Below are positions 44,146 to 54,884 of a DNA stretch of 64,000 nucleotides, piece after piece. Source of the DNA: Diphasiastrum complanatum (Eukaryota > Streptophyta > Lycopodiopsida > Lycopodiales > Lycopodiaceae); the NCBI GenBank assembly GCA_029204225.1, contig CM055100.1:4386111-4450110 (forward strand), read 5' to 3'. The notes under the pieces were generated by a model. That model was given only the letters and a program-made list of their open reading frames with translations, ran no database searches and had not been told where the DNA came from. The translations under genes were made by a program, and so were the position numbers. The stretch's first letter is position 1. Each line of letters starts with the position of its first letter.

Positions 44146-46010
44146 ACCCAACTCTCACTAACCTTGAAAAGCTCACTGAAGCAGCCAAGCGCTCGATGAT
44201 AGGCCTATCCAAAACGAGCTACCACATGCATTGGTTGGTGAGGCAGTATCAAATGCTCGAGAGCAAGGTCCAACATCAAGACCAAGAAATCGTGCGATAT
44301 CAAGGGCTGGCCAAAGAAAAAGAAAAAGAGACAGTGGAAGCCAGATCCGTGATGGCCGGGCAAAAATCCACTCTGGAAGAGGTCCAGCAACAACTGAAGC
44401 ACCAGATGGTCCAAATCGACCAAGTACAAGATGGATCATCGGGTGCAATGACAGTCGATGCTCCTCTAGTCAAGCCTGTGGACATTCAATTCCAGGCCCC
44501 ACAGGCCTCAGCCATCCGGATGGAGAAATACGTGCGCTAATCCAAGAACGAGAAGCTGAAAAGAAAAATTTTCAAAACATTGTGGCCAAGTAAGAGAAGA
44601 TCATCCTTGAGTTCCAGAAGCAGCTGGAAGACACCACAAAGGCCCTGCAGCAAGTCTTGGACAAGGTGAACCAATTATGGGACACGACATGCAAGGCCCA
44701 GGCAGGCGTTCAATCAACGAAGCCACGGGACAATGATGGGAATGATGAAGCAGGGAATCAAGGCGAGAAAATCCACCCTTCAGACGGTAGCTCGGGATCG
44801 GGTGGCTAGAGAGCTAATGCTGCTTCTAGAACTTTTCCCCGAACCCCTCCCACCTTTAACCCCTCCTCCTACTCTGCATTGAATTTTTTCGAAACATTTA
44901 TTCCAACTTCCCCGATTCTTTCATCTTTCCTCTTTCCATCACCTCCTAGCAAAATAATAGGCACATCAAAAGGCCCAGCTGACACCTACAAAGCCCGACG
45001 GGACGAATTCCTCCAACAAATCCACTCCCCCGGTGCGGCGTATAACTTGTTGATCCCACCTCCTCCTAAACCTATCACCCCCACACCTCTCTCTCCAGAT
45101 CATTCCATCCTTGAACTTCCAGAAACTAACACCGACATGGGGGGTGATGATGACTTCCTAGCGGATCAACCAGAGACAAGAAGATTCTCGCCTAGGTAAG
45201 ACACGGATGCAGCTGAGCCGTCGACAAGCGAGCAAGCTAAAGAGAAAGATACGGGCACCAAGGCCCTAGATGATTATCTGGCGAGGCCATCCCAACCGCG
45301 TAGGACAACTTCCCCTACCAGGCCCAGAGACAAATTGGCTGATACAAGAGAGTCAGAGAAATTTGAGAGAAAATACCCTCCCAACATGAGGGGAGGCAAA
45401 GAAGATATCGAACGAAGCCAATACTCCACCAGGGCCGAGATCATTGCCACGTTACAACCGTAACCAGAATGGTGGAATAAAGTCCTGAAGGATAGCAGGC
45501 GACTCCAAGAGTATCTGAAGGCACTGGCATGGAAGCGAGTGGACCTCTTCTACATGCCACTCAAACGCAGAAACCCATGGCCGGAGGAAAAGCCACGAGT
45601 AGAGTTGGTAAACTGGCCAGTCATTCCGAGAATTTCAGAGAGAACTCCCCAGATGATCTGAGGCTGCAGTTACTCAACTTCGGGCATAAATACAAAACAA
45701 GCACCGATCTTTGCGTGCAAGAAACTGCCGAGTATTGCAGATCCATGGCCTTTTTGATGCAGCAAGATTGTTTCTGGGATCGAGGCTTGGAGCCCATCAA
45801 AATCAACCCAAATGTAGCCCTTTAGTCGGAAAAAGACCATGAGATGAGGGCCAGGCTATACTATAGAGCAGCCTTCATGTTGTCACGCTATGTGACCATG
45901 GTGGAAGACTGGCAGGAAATGGACTCCGTGGAAAAGATAATAGAATATCTGGGGCCCCTCAATTTTGGAAGTAAGCTCCGCTTCCAAGTTTTTGAAGCCT
46001 TGGGACGAAA
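44146..46010 (+). pseudogene. Coiled-coil accessory ORF of the gypsy element, interrupted by copia D1
   Basis: Frames on the plus strand, broken by shifts and stops. YPTLTNLEKLTEAAKRSMIG is followed by a long charged coiled coil (SKVQHQDQEIVRYQGLAKEK, EEVQQQLKHQMVQIDQVQ). Shifts near 44520 and a stop at 44589 precede more coil (EFQKQLEDTTKALQQVLDK). A Pro-rich block (about 45050-45100) comes next, then RKYPPNMRGGKEDIERSQYS and a helical end (YYRAAFMLSRYVTMVEDWQE) that runs to the copia D1 target site. After D1, at 52152, the frame would end within about 10 codons. No catalytic motif is seen. Its position after protease and before the LTR matches an accessory ORF. The architecture resembles 12952-14957. 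Confidence 0.55.
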
Positions 46011-46692
46011 TGTAAAAATTACAGCAAATAAGGATCCTAAAACACTTGAAATGATGAGGGAAACAATAGATTATGATTTCATAAGATTAGCACAAGTTGA
46101 ACCATCAAAATCCATCAAAAATCTATGCTTGAACCTCACTAAATGGCCCAAATCCTTGAAGAAGGCTTCACACGTGTGAAAGTACGGCCTCCCACAGTCT
46201 GAGTACTGTACACCAGACCTACATTCAATCCTATAATCATTAGTAATCACAAGTACTCAAACAATTATGAACATAGAGAGCAATTGCACCATTATGAGAG
46301 AAAAAACATGAAATTGCTTGATTGATTTTGGTGAGATATCATCACCTATATATACATGATCCATCACGGTTTTGGGCAGGTATGAGTAGCCCTAAACCTA
46401 TCCCTAATGCTAATTTTGGTGGATCTTTCATCCCTACCAAGTTAGGGTTGGAATCTTGGAGATCCCTCAACAATGCAAAAATTACCAAAAATAGCTCCTA
46501 TTTTTTCTCCCTTGTATCTAAGCATAATTTGGACTCATTCCAAAGGTTCTAACACTTAGGTCTACTTGAGAACATCCTTATGAATGGAATCCTATGCTAT
46601 TTGGCACGTGTGACAAGCCACATCATGACCATCTAACTATTTACAAGTCATATGACCAAAACTAGTCAAGCTAGAATTGTGAATTTTTAACA
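46011..46692 (-). repeat. 3' LTR of copia D1 (682 bp)
   Basis: Starts TGTAAAAATTACAGC and ends TTTTTAACA. TTCACACGTGTGAA at 46167-46180 is followed by AGTACGGCCTCCC. A polypurine tract (minus strand GTGAGGAGGAG) adjoins. Confidence 0.95.
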
Positions 46693-46706
46693 CTCCTCCT
46701 CACTAT

Positions 46707-49700
46707 CTAGCTTGGTTCAATCATTGCTTTACTAATCACTCCAAGTGATGATCTGAACTTCATAAAAGGTGTCTTTTGAAGTGGTTTAGTAAGTAGATCA
46801 GCTACACATTCATTGCTTGGAACATGCTCCAAAGCAGTCTCCTTGGCTTGCACCATTTCTCAATGTGCTTAGATCTTGCATGGAAGATTGGGTTAGATGC
46901 AAGGTGTTGGGCTGATATATTGTCATTGTAGATGATTGGTGCCTCCTCTGAATCCATGATCTTTAGTTCCACCAATAATCTCTTGATCCAAAGTACCTCC
47001 TTTGTAGTGGTTGTCAAAGCTTTGTACTCGGCCTCGGTTGAAGATAGAGATATAGTTTCTTGCTTTTTTGAAAGCCATGAAACCACACCTTCTCCTATGA
47101 AAGTTGAATAGGCACTTGTTGATTTCCTATCCCTCTTGTCCCCTGCAAAATCTGAATCACTAAATGCATGAAGGTTAATCACATCTCCTCTATATAGAAT
47201 CCCAAAATCCAATGTACCCGAGATGTATCTTAGAATCCTCTTAGCCTTTTTCCAATGGATATTCAATGGCTTTTGCATGGATTGGCTCAACCTACATACA
47301 CTAAAGCTAAGATCTGGTCTAGTTATAGTGATCCACATTAAGGAACCTATAAGTTGCCTAAACAAAGTGATGTCCATGAAGGATCTTTCATCATCTTCAT
47401 TTGGCACTTTTACATCTTGCTCCATTGGTGTGTCAACACTTTTGCATACTTCCATCTTAAACTTCTTCAAAAGACTTTGAGCATAGTTTACTTGACTTAT
47501 AAAGATAAAATCAGACCCTCTAAGTACTTCTATGCCTAAGATGAAGTGAAGACACCCTAGATCTACCATCTTGAACTCTAAGGATAGATCTATCTTGATT
47601 TTTTCAATACCATCAACACTATTTCCACTAATGATGATGTCATCTACATAAATGAGTAAAAGTACAATACCAACATCATCAAACTTAATGTAAAGAGTGG
47701 GATCATATTCACTTTGAACAAAAGAAAGTGAAATAAGATAGCAATGTAGTCTTGAATTCCAAGATCTCGAGGCTTGCTTCAAGCCATAGATGCTTCTTTG
47801 GAGATGGCATACTTTGTTCTCCATTCCATGCTTGATGAACCCTTGTGGCTGCTCCATATAGATATCCTCTTCCAAAAAACCATTCAAGAAAGCATTAGAG
47901 ACATCCATTTGACATAGAATCCATCCAAAATGTGATGCAAGTGCAATGATTAGTCTTATTGTGACCATATTGGCCACGGGTGCAAAAGTTTCCTCATAGT
48001 CTATCCGTCTCTCTTGAGCATAACCTTTTGCAACTAATCTTGCTTTATGTTTGTTAACACTCCCATTTGCATTCAACTTAAGCTTGAAGACCCACTTGCA
48101 TCCTATTACATTCCTTTGAGATATCTCAACAAGCAACCAAGTTTCATTCTCAATCAAGGCATCATACTCATCCAACATAGCTTTATACCATTCTTTGGAG
48201 TTCAATGCATCTTCAACATTAGACGGTTCTTCAAAACTAGATAAAGCATAAGAAGTGGATGATATACCCTCAACTTGCTGTCCTTTGCCTTGATATGTGA
48301 GCCTTGATGGCTCCACTTTTGCCCTTGAAGATCTCCGTTGGTGTGATAGGTGGGTTTGGTGCTTGCTCCTCCATGAGCTCCTCCTCAAAACCAAGATCTT
48401 GCTCCTCGGCCATCTTCTTCTTGATTGTTGGAGCACTTGAGCCTTCTTCAAGCATATGCATATGATGTTCATCAAAGATGACATCCCTTGAAACAACAAA
48501 TTTGTTCAAGGATGGGAGATAGACTTTGTAGCCCTTGCTTGAGCTTGCATATCCAAGCATGATCCCTCTTGTGGAAGATGGATCCTCCTTGGTTCTTGTT
48601 TCCAATGGCACATGCACATAACATATACACCCAAAAACTTTCAAGTGATTAAGATTGGGTTTCTTTCCATACAACATCTCATATGGAGTTTTGCCTTCAA
48701 TTGCTTTGCAAGACACCCTATTCATCAAGTAGTTTGCACATACAAGAGACTCACCCCAAAAGGATTTGGGCAAACAAGCATCTAATCTTAAAGCCTTAGA
48801 ACATTCACATAATGTTCTATTCCTTCTTTCAGCAACTCAATTTTGTTGAGGAGTGTAAGGACAAGAAGTCTCTTTCTTGATCCCTTCCTCCTCACAAAAG
48901 GCCTTGAACTCATTGGAGATGAATTCTCCACCATTGTCACTTCTAAGAATCTTGATGCTATGATTATGATGCTTTTCCACAAACAACTTGAACTTTACAA
49001 AAGTATCAAATACTTGAGACTTTAAGGAAAGTAAGAACACCCAACAATATCTTGAGTAGTCATCAATGAAGGTTAAAAACATGGATGAACCTCCATTAGA
49101 TTTGGTGCTAGCAATGTGCACATCCGAGTGTATGAGCTCAAGAGGATGAGATGACTTTGTGATGGAGTTAGGAAACACCTTCTTATGTGCCTTGGATAAG
49201 GCACAAGCTTCACAAACCTTGTCTTCCTTCCCAATAGACCTTGGTAGGCCTAAAGCATACTCCTCCTTGATCATAGCCTCCATGGAACCCGAGTTGACAT
49301 GTCCAAGTCTTTTGTGCCATAAAGTAAAGGTAGATATCTTGCTCTTCTCGGCCAACATGACAACATTAGTATCCACAAATGCATCCAGCTTATAAAGTTT
49401 GCCAAGTCTAGTGCCCTTAGCCACTATCTTACCCTTCTTCTTGATGAAACATTCATTTGAAGCAAAGTCAACATTGAAACCATTGTCTACCATTTGGCCA
49501 ACACTTAGTAGATTCTTTGTTATTGTAGGAATGTACAAAACACCTTCTATGTTGATCTTTTTGGAAGATCCTAAGCAAAGGGGAATGCTACCAACTCCTT
49601 CAATCTTACAAGCTTCATCATTTGCTGTATAGATAGACTTTATAGGTCCATCATAAGATAAGAGAGAAGAGAAAAACTCCCTTTTACTAGTCATGTGTGA

Positions 49701-50654
49701 ACTAGCACCCGAGTCAATCCACCAAGGATCTTCTCCTTTGAAGCTTGTTGAAGAAAATATGGACATCATGAGAGAGTCCTCATGTGAACTCTCCTCCTCC
49801 TCCTCTTTGCTCATGTTGGCTTGGCTTTGATCTTGCTTCCTCTTGAAGCATTCCGAGGCATAATGCCCCATCTTGCTACAATAGTAGCACTTCACCTTTG
49901 ATTTGTCCTTCTTGACTTTGGTGGTTGATGGAGATGCCTTTGGGAGTCCTTCTTGATCCTCAAGCTTTGTAGACTTCTTGAATGTTGATCCTTTGCCTTT
50001 GGACTTGCCTTTGCCTTTGGTGAAGAGAGCTTGGTCATCTCCACCTTGGATGGAAAGCCTATCCATCCTCTCTTGCATTTGGCTCCTTCTTGATTCCTCG
50101 GCCATGAGCGTGCCTTGGAGTTCTTCAAGTATGGGTAGCTTACCCATAATTGCATATCCCTGAACCAAATTGTCAAATTCAAAGCTTAGTCCATTCAATA
50201 TGAGTTGAACAAGCTCTTCATCCTTGATAGGTTCACCTATAAAGGCTAGCTCTTTGTTCAATTCTTTTACTCTTAGGACAAAAGTATGTGCACTCTCTCC
50301 TTTCTTTTGATAGCTTCTATAGATTTGATTCTTCAAAGCTAACATTCTAGTTTGGTTCTTGGATTCATAGACCTTTTGCAAAGTATCTCAAGCATCTTGA
50401 GATGAAGTGCAATCTCCTACCTCTCTTAAGAGTTCATTTGCAACATTCATTTTTATGCAATGTAGTGCAACATTGCACCTCTTGATGTATTTGGCTTTTT
50501 CTTGAGGATGAATAGGTTCACCCTCCTTACCATTTACAATTTCCATCAGATCTTGCATGATCATGATAGATTCCATTCTAACTTTCCATATGGAATAGTT
50601 AGTTTTGTTGAGCCTTTCATTAGTATCCAAAAGATATGCATTTATAGATGCCAT
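46707..50654 (-). pseudogene. Copia D1 polyprotein, four inactivating lesions
   Basis: Same domain order as D2 and C: Gag (MASINAYLLDTNERLNKTNY at 50654), CCHC knuckle CYYCSKMGHYASEC, protease WWIDSGASSHM, integrase, RT with MDVSNAFLNG and YVDD, RNase H. Compared with D2 the lesions are: TGG to TGA at 50388-50390 (tryptophan after SSQDA); GGA to TGA at 48837-48839 (glycine after TPQQN, at the integrase catalytic region); an extra base in CTCCGTTGG near 48336; and a 22-bp deletion near 46860 between short TCTC repeats, which removes part of HHFVRE. Catalytic motifs of RT are otherwise preserved. The coding sequences of D1 and D2 are nearly identical elsewhere. Confidence 0.95.
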
Positions 50655-51452
50655 CTAGTCTCCTAATCAAGGACTTGACACAAATGAAGGTTACTTCTAT
50701 TGATTTGATTGAAGGTCTACCTTATCCCACTTCTTAGGGACCTGAAAAGATCAGTAATAGACTTCCTAAAAAGATCTAATAATGATATCTAACAAAATCA
50801 AATCATAGAATACTAGAAACAATGCACTTGCTTGATTGAAGTAGACAATACTAGTAGAATTGCCCCTCTTTCTATAAAGAACATTAAAGCTTCCAAATGA
50901 TCTGATCAAGAGTGAATTTCAGCAACCTAATATACTTCAAAATCACTTGTAAAAGATCTAAATGGAACTTAATGAGGATGCAACACAATCTACTATCCAA
51001 TCACAAGCAAAAAATGATCAAAATTGATGAAAAATTGATCTAATTTGGTGCATAAGTCAAGCAATGGTTGGACTGAACCTAAATCACTTTAGGAGGTGCC
51101 TACTACACCTTAGAACAGCCTTGAAGAGTCCCCAAAACTCTGATCTTCCCTCTCCTTGAATGCTAGAAAGCCTTCTCTATGAAATCACCTCCAAAACTCG
51201 CTTAGAAATCAATGCTTGGAGCAAGCAAAACTTGCTATCTTGGTAATGTGAATTGAATTCAACTTTGCCTCTGGTTTTAGACACCTAAACACCTGCAAAT
51301 GAAGTCACACAACACCAATCTCCAATGTATTTGACTCACTTTGAGTTCTAGAATCAATACTAGATGCTAAGATCCAATCTACACAAGATTTAGATCAAAA
51401 ATTGTGATCAAATTGAATGCAAACCAAGGATTTAGCTCATTTCAGCCTTTAG

Positions 51453-51464
51453 GCTCTGATACCA
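51453..51464 (-). other. Primer-binding site, copia D1
   Basis: Minus strand TGGTATCAGAGC next to the 5' LTR, initiator tRNA-Met type. The leader 50655-51452 has no coding content. Confidence 0.92.
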
Positions 51465-52146
51465 TGTAAAAATTACAGCAAATAAGGACCCTAAAACACT
51501 TGAAATGATGAGGGAAACAATAGATTATGATCTCATAAGATTAGCACAAGTTGAACCATCAAAATCCATCAAAAATCTATGCTTGAACCTCACTAAATGG
51601 CCCAAATCCTTGAAGAAGGCTTCACACGTGTGAAAGTATGGCCTCCCACAGTCTGAGTACTGTACACCAGACCTACATTCAATCCTATAATCATTAGTAA
51701 TCACAAGTACTCAAACAATTATGAACATAGAGAGCAATTGCACCATTATGAGAGAAAAAACATGAAATTGCTTGATTGATTTTGGTGAGATATCATCACC
51801 TATATATACATGATCCATCACGGTTTTGGGCAGGTATGAGTAGCCCTAAACCTATCCCTAATGCTAATTTTGGTGGATCTTTCATCCCTACCAAGTTAGG
51901 GTTGGAATCTTGGAGATCCCTCAACAATGCAAAAATTACCAAAAATAGCTCCTATTTTTTCTCCCTTGTATCTAAGCATAATTTGGACTCATTCCAAAGG
52001 TTCTAACACTTAGGTCTACTTGAGAACATCCTTATGAATGGAATCCTATGCTATTTGGCACGTGTGACAAGCCACATCATGACCATCTAACTATTTACAA
52101 GTCATATGACCAAAACTAGTCAAGCTAGAATTGTGAATTTTTAACA
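51465..52146 (-). repeat. 5' LTR of copia D1 (682 bp)
   Basis: Palindrome at 51621-51634; here the neighbour motif reads GTATGGCCT, a CpG-to-TpG change relative to the 3' LTR. The TATATATA at 51801-51808 lies about 340 bp from the LTR start. Confidence 0.95.
51801..51808 (-). promoter_or_regulatory. TATA box candidate in the D-family LTR
   Basis: TATATATA, repeated at 60002-60009 in the D2 5' LTR and in both 3' LTRs. Its position fits U3-driven transcription on the minus strand. Confidence 0.5.
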
Positions 52147-52387
52147 CGAAAGATGAGCGAGAGAAAGCAAACGGCATGACAACGAGGTGAGCAAGACTCG
52201 CAAGAAGTTCTCAAGAAGGCTGGAATGTAGCGGCCAATTGAGAGACTTCCAATTCTAAAAAAAAAGAAAAAAAAATAACAAGCACCTGGTTTTACGGAAG
52301 TGAACGAAGATCCACGCTTTTCCAAGTGCCAAGCAAAAGACATCACCGGTGTTGCAGTGGGTCCTGCAACAGATTAGGGGTGGATAA
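52147..52387 (+). other. Gypsy sequence between D1 and the 3' LTR
   Basis: Continues the accessory ORF for a few codons, then non-coding. A poly-A stretch lies at 52257-52277. A purine-rich TTAGGGGTGGATAA before 52388 may be the polypurine tract. Confidence 0.5.
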
Positions 52388-53394
52388 TGTTAGCAGATTC
52401 TAGAGAATCCTCAGATGCCGAGCCAAGCCGAAGACACAGAATACCTCTCACCCATAATCGAGGAGGTCTCAGAAGGAGGAGAGTAGAAGAAGCTGAGAGC
52501 CGAGCATGAGAGCTGAGAAATTACTAGCTAGGATGACAGTGAAATATTTGTGAGCCTACATGGTGTATCCCAGAGAAGGAACAACCATGTAGGAGCTAGT
52601 CATATTTCCTAGGCCTTGTAAATAAATGTAGACTCCCCTTAAATTAGTTAGAGTGAGTCACCTTTTGATGGTGACCTTTAGTGGAAGGGCAAATTTCACA
52701 TTTAATTTTTAATTTGGTGGAATTGCCACTTGGGCTCCACATGGGCAGCCTTCTTGCTTATTTAAAGATTCCCCTCTCTTGTGAGGGAGCTTTGAATGTA
52801 TTGTCAAGTTCTCTTGAGCAAATAAAGAGGATCCTCCATGAGTTCTTGATAATTGCTAAGCTCCTTGTTCATGGCAATGTTCTTGAGTGAAGTTTCTATG
52901 AGCATGCTTGATTTCCTTGTATTGTGGATTAACTAGGATCTTGTTTTCTTGTTTCTTACTTAGTTGTGGATTAGGATTCATTTCTTGTTTGTGCAATAAG
53001 GTAGGAATCAGCATGCAAGTAAACTAAATAGGCTGGTTTGTGGTGTAGATCTTGCATACTTTCTCACATTCCAGTTCTTGATTGTTCTTGGGCAATCTAA
53101 GCATCAAGAAATGAGTGTTTCTTGATTCTTGGACTGTTATTATGCTGTTAGGAATCTAGTTTCTTGTTTCTTGTTTCTTGTTTGAGTAGTTAATCTTGTT
53201 CTTGATTGTTTTCTGATTTAGTAGATAGTGGTAGAACTGCTCCATGTTCCAGAATGTTGATCCTCTTGAGTTATAGATGGTTACGTGGCTGGCTTATGCA
53301 TGTAGCTGAGTATCGAAACCGTGTCTCCCATTAACAGGCTGGAAAATACATGTTGAAATCTGAGTAACACGTCCGTGTGATAACCACTCTAACA
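52388..53394 (+). repeat. 3' LTR of the plus-strand gypsy element (about 1,007 bp)
   Basis: Bounded by TGTTAG...CTAACA, a perfect 6-bp inverted pair. TATTTAAAG at 52759-52767 and AATAAA at 52821-52826 fit a promoter and polyadenylation signal. The first 120 bp match 41203-41321. The sequence beyond 53394 is copia E integrase, so this LTR interrupts E. Confidence 0.7.
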
Positions 53395-54188
53395 AGAAAA
53401 ACTGTAAGAACTGGAAGAACCATAGTGATGGTGTCTGCATTAGGCCACATATATTTGAGTGAACTATGTCTAACAGATCTTTAGATATGTGTTCTTGATT
53501 CGACTTAAAAGGCCGTCTAGCCTGTTTTTCTTATATGATACAACTCTGGCAGATTGGAGGGTCGATAGTTCGATAATCAAAATCAACAATTGATGAATGT
53601 TTAGACATATTTGCAATAGATATATGATTTAGGTGCCCAAGTCTTTAATGCCAAATTAATTCTTTTTCATCAAAACTGAACTGCCTAAAACATGATCAAT
53701 CATACAGTAACACTGAGTAAGCCTATAGAGATATCCTTGCCTTTTTCCAAGGGCAAGGACTCTCTTAGATTTATCAAGAATTTTGCATGAATCTAATTCG
53801 AACTCTACTTTATGTCCTAAATTAGTTATTATGTTGACTGACTCGAGATTTGTCATCAGATTCGAGACATACAAAACTCTTGGTATGAGCTTCAATTGCC
53901 CATGCTGGAATTTTAAAAAAATAGTACTTTCACCTTCGATCATATGTGAGATATTGTCTCCAAGGTGAACTAATTTCTTAGTGATGTAGGCTGAATAGTC
54001 GATGAACCATTCTTGATGGCATGTCATGTGTTGCGTTGCTCCATAATTGAGGAACTATTCCTCAAGTTGTTCGACATGGTGATGGTTGACCATGAAGTCA
54101 TTCTGATCATCATCATCTTCAACATCTACTTCATATCAATAGCTGCATTGGCTTGTTGATCCAATTGTTTCTTCTTCTTCTTTTTGAG
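53395..54188 (-). pseudogene. Copia E protease to integrase start, decayed
   Basis: Minus strand, continuing the gag at 60348-61230 across copia D2. The protease region reads EWFIDYSAYITKKLVHLGDN, where the family has DSG, so the active site is destroyed. HMIEGESTIFLKFQHGQLKL and VLYVSNLMTNLESVNIITNL are typical pre-integrase sequence. After a stop comes RLGHLNHISIANMSKHSS, then DLLDIVHSNICGLMQTPS at the start of the integrase core. It is cut off at 53394 by the gypsy LTR. Integrase core and RT are absent here. Confidence 0.82.
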
Positions 54189-54870
54189 TGTAAAAATTAC
54201 AGCAAATAAGGACCCTAAAACACTTGAAATGATGAGGGAAACAATAGATTATGATCTCATAAGATTAGCACAAGTTGAACCATCAAAATCCATCAAAAAT
54301 CTATGCTTGAACCTCACTAAATGGCCCAAATCCTTGAAGAAGGCTTCACACGTGTGAAAGTACTGCCTCCCACAGTCTGAGTACTGTACACCAGACCTAC
54401 ATTCAATCCTATAATCATTAGTAATCACAAGTACTCAAACAATTATGAACATAGAGAGCAATTGCACCATTATGAGAGAAAAATCATGAAATTGCTTGAT
54501 TGATTTTGGTGAGATATCATCACCTATATATACATGATCCATCATGGTTTTGGGCAGGTATGAGTAGCCCTAAACCTATCCCTAATGCTAATTTTGGTGG
54601 ATCTTTCATCCCTACCAAGTTAGGGTTGGAATCTTGGAGATCCCTCAACAATGCAAAAATTACCAAAAATAGCTCCTATTTTTTCTCCCTTGTATCTAAG
54701 CATAATTTGGACTCATTCCAAAGGTTCTAACACTTAGGTCTACTTGAGAACATCCTTATGAATGGAATCCTATGCTATTTGGCACGTGTGACAAGCCACA
54801 TCATGACCATCTAACTATTTACAAGTCATATGACCAAAACTAGTCAAGCTAGAATTGTGAATTTTTAACA
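54189..54870 (-). repeat. 3' LTR of copia D2 (682 bp)
   Basis: Palindrome at 54345-54358 followed by GTACTGCCT, where D1 has GTACGGCCT or GTATGGCCT. Polypurine tract adjoins at 54871. Confidence 0.95.
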
Positions 54871-54884
54871 CTCCTCCTCACTAT

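Larger units (their letters stand above)
46011..52146 (-). mobile_element. Ty1/copia element D1, structurally complete, coding defective
   Basis: 6,136 bp, minus strand: 3' LTR 46011-46692, broken polyprotein 46707-50654, primer site 51453-51464, 5' LTR 51465-52146. LTRs are both 682 bp with three differences seen, all C/T (GGATCC/GGACCC, ATTTCA/ATCTCA, TACGG/TATGG). Confidence 0.96.
46006..52151. repeat. 5-bp target-site duplications (CGAAA) flanking copia D1
   Basis: CGAAA at 46006-46010 and 52147-52151, directly outside the TG...CA ends. This places D1 inside the coiled-coil ORF of the gypsy element. Confidence 0.96.
41203..53394 (+). mobile_element. Plus-strand Ty3/gypsy element without recognisable pol, interrupted by copia D1
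   Basis: In order: LTR-like block (41203-41321) that matches the start of the 3' LTR, leader, gag (41528 on), protease (to 44046), coiled-coil accessory ORF (44146-46010, continuing at 52152), and 3' LTR (52388-53394). Copia D1 sits at 46011-52146. No RT, RNase H or integrase motif was found between protease and LTR, so the element was non-autonomous or lost pol. Confidence 0.7.

Noticed and set aside
45844-46179. 111-codon frame running from the gypsy accessory ORF into the D1 LTR
   Set aside because: The second half is LTR sequence read by chance across the insertion site; not a genuine fusion gene.
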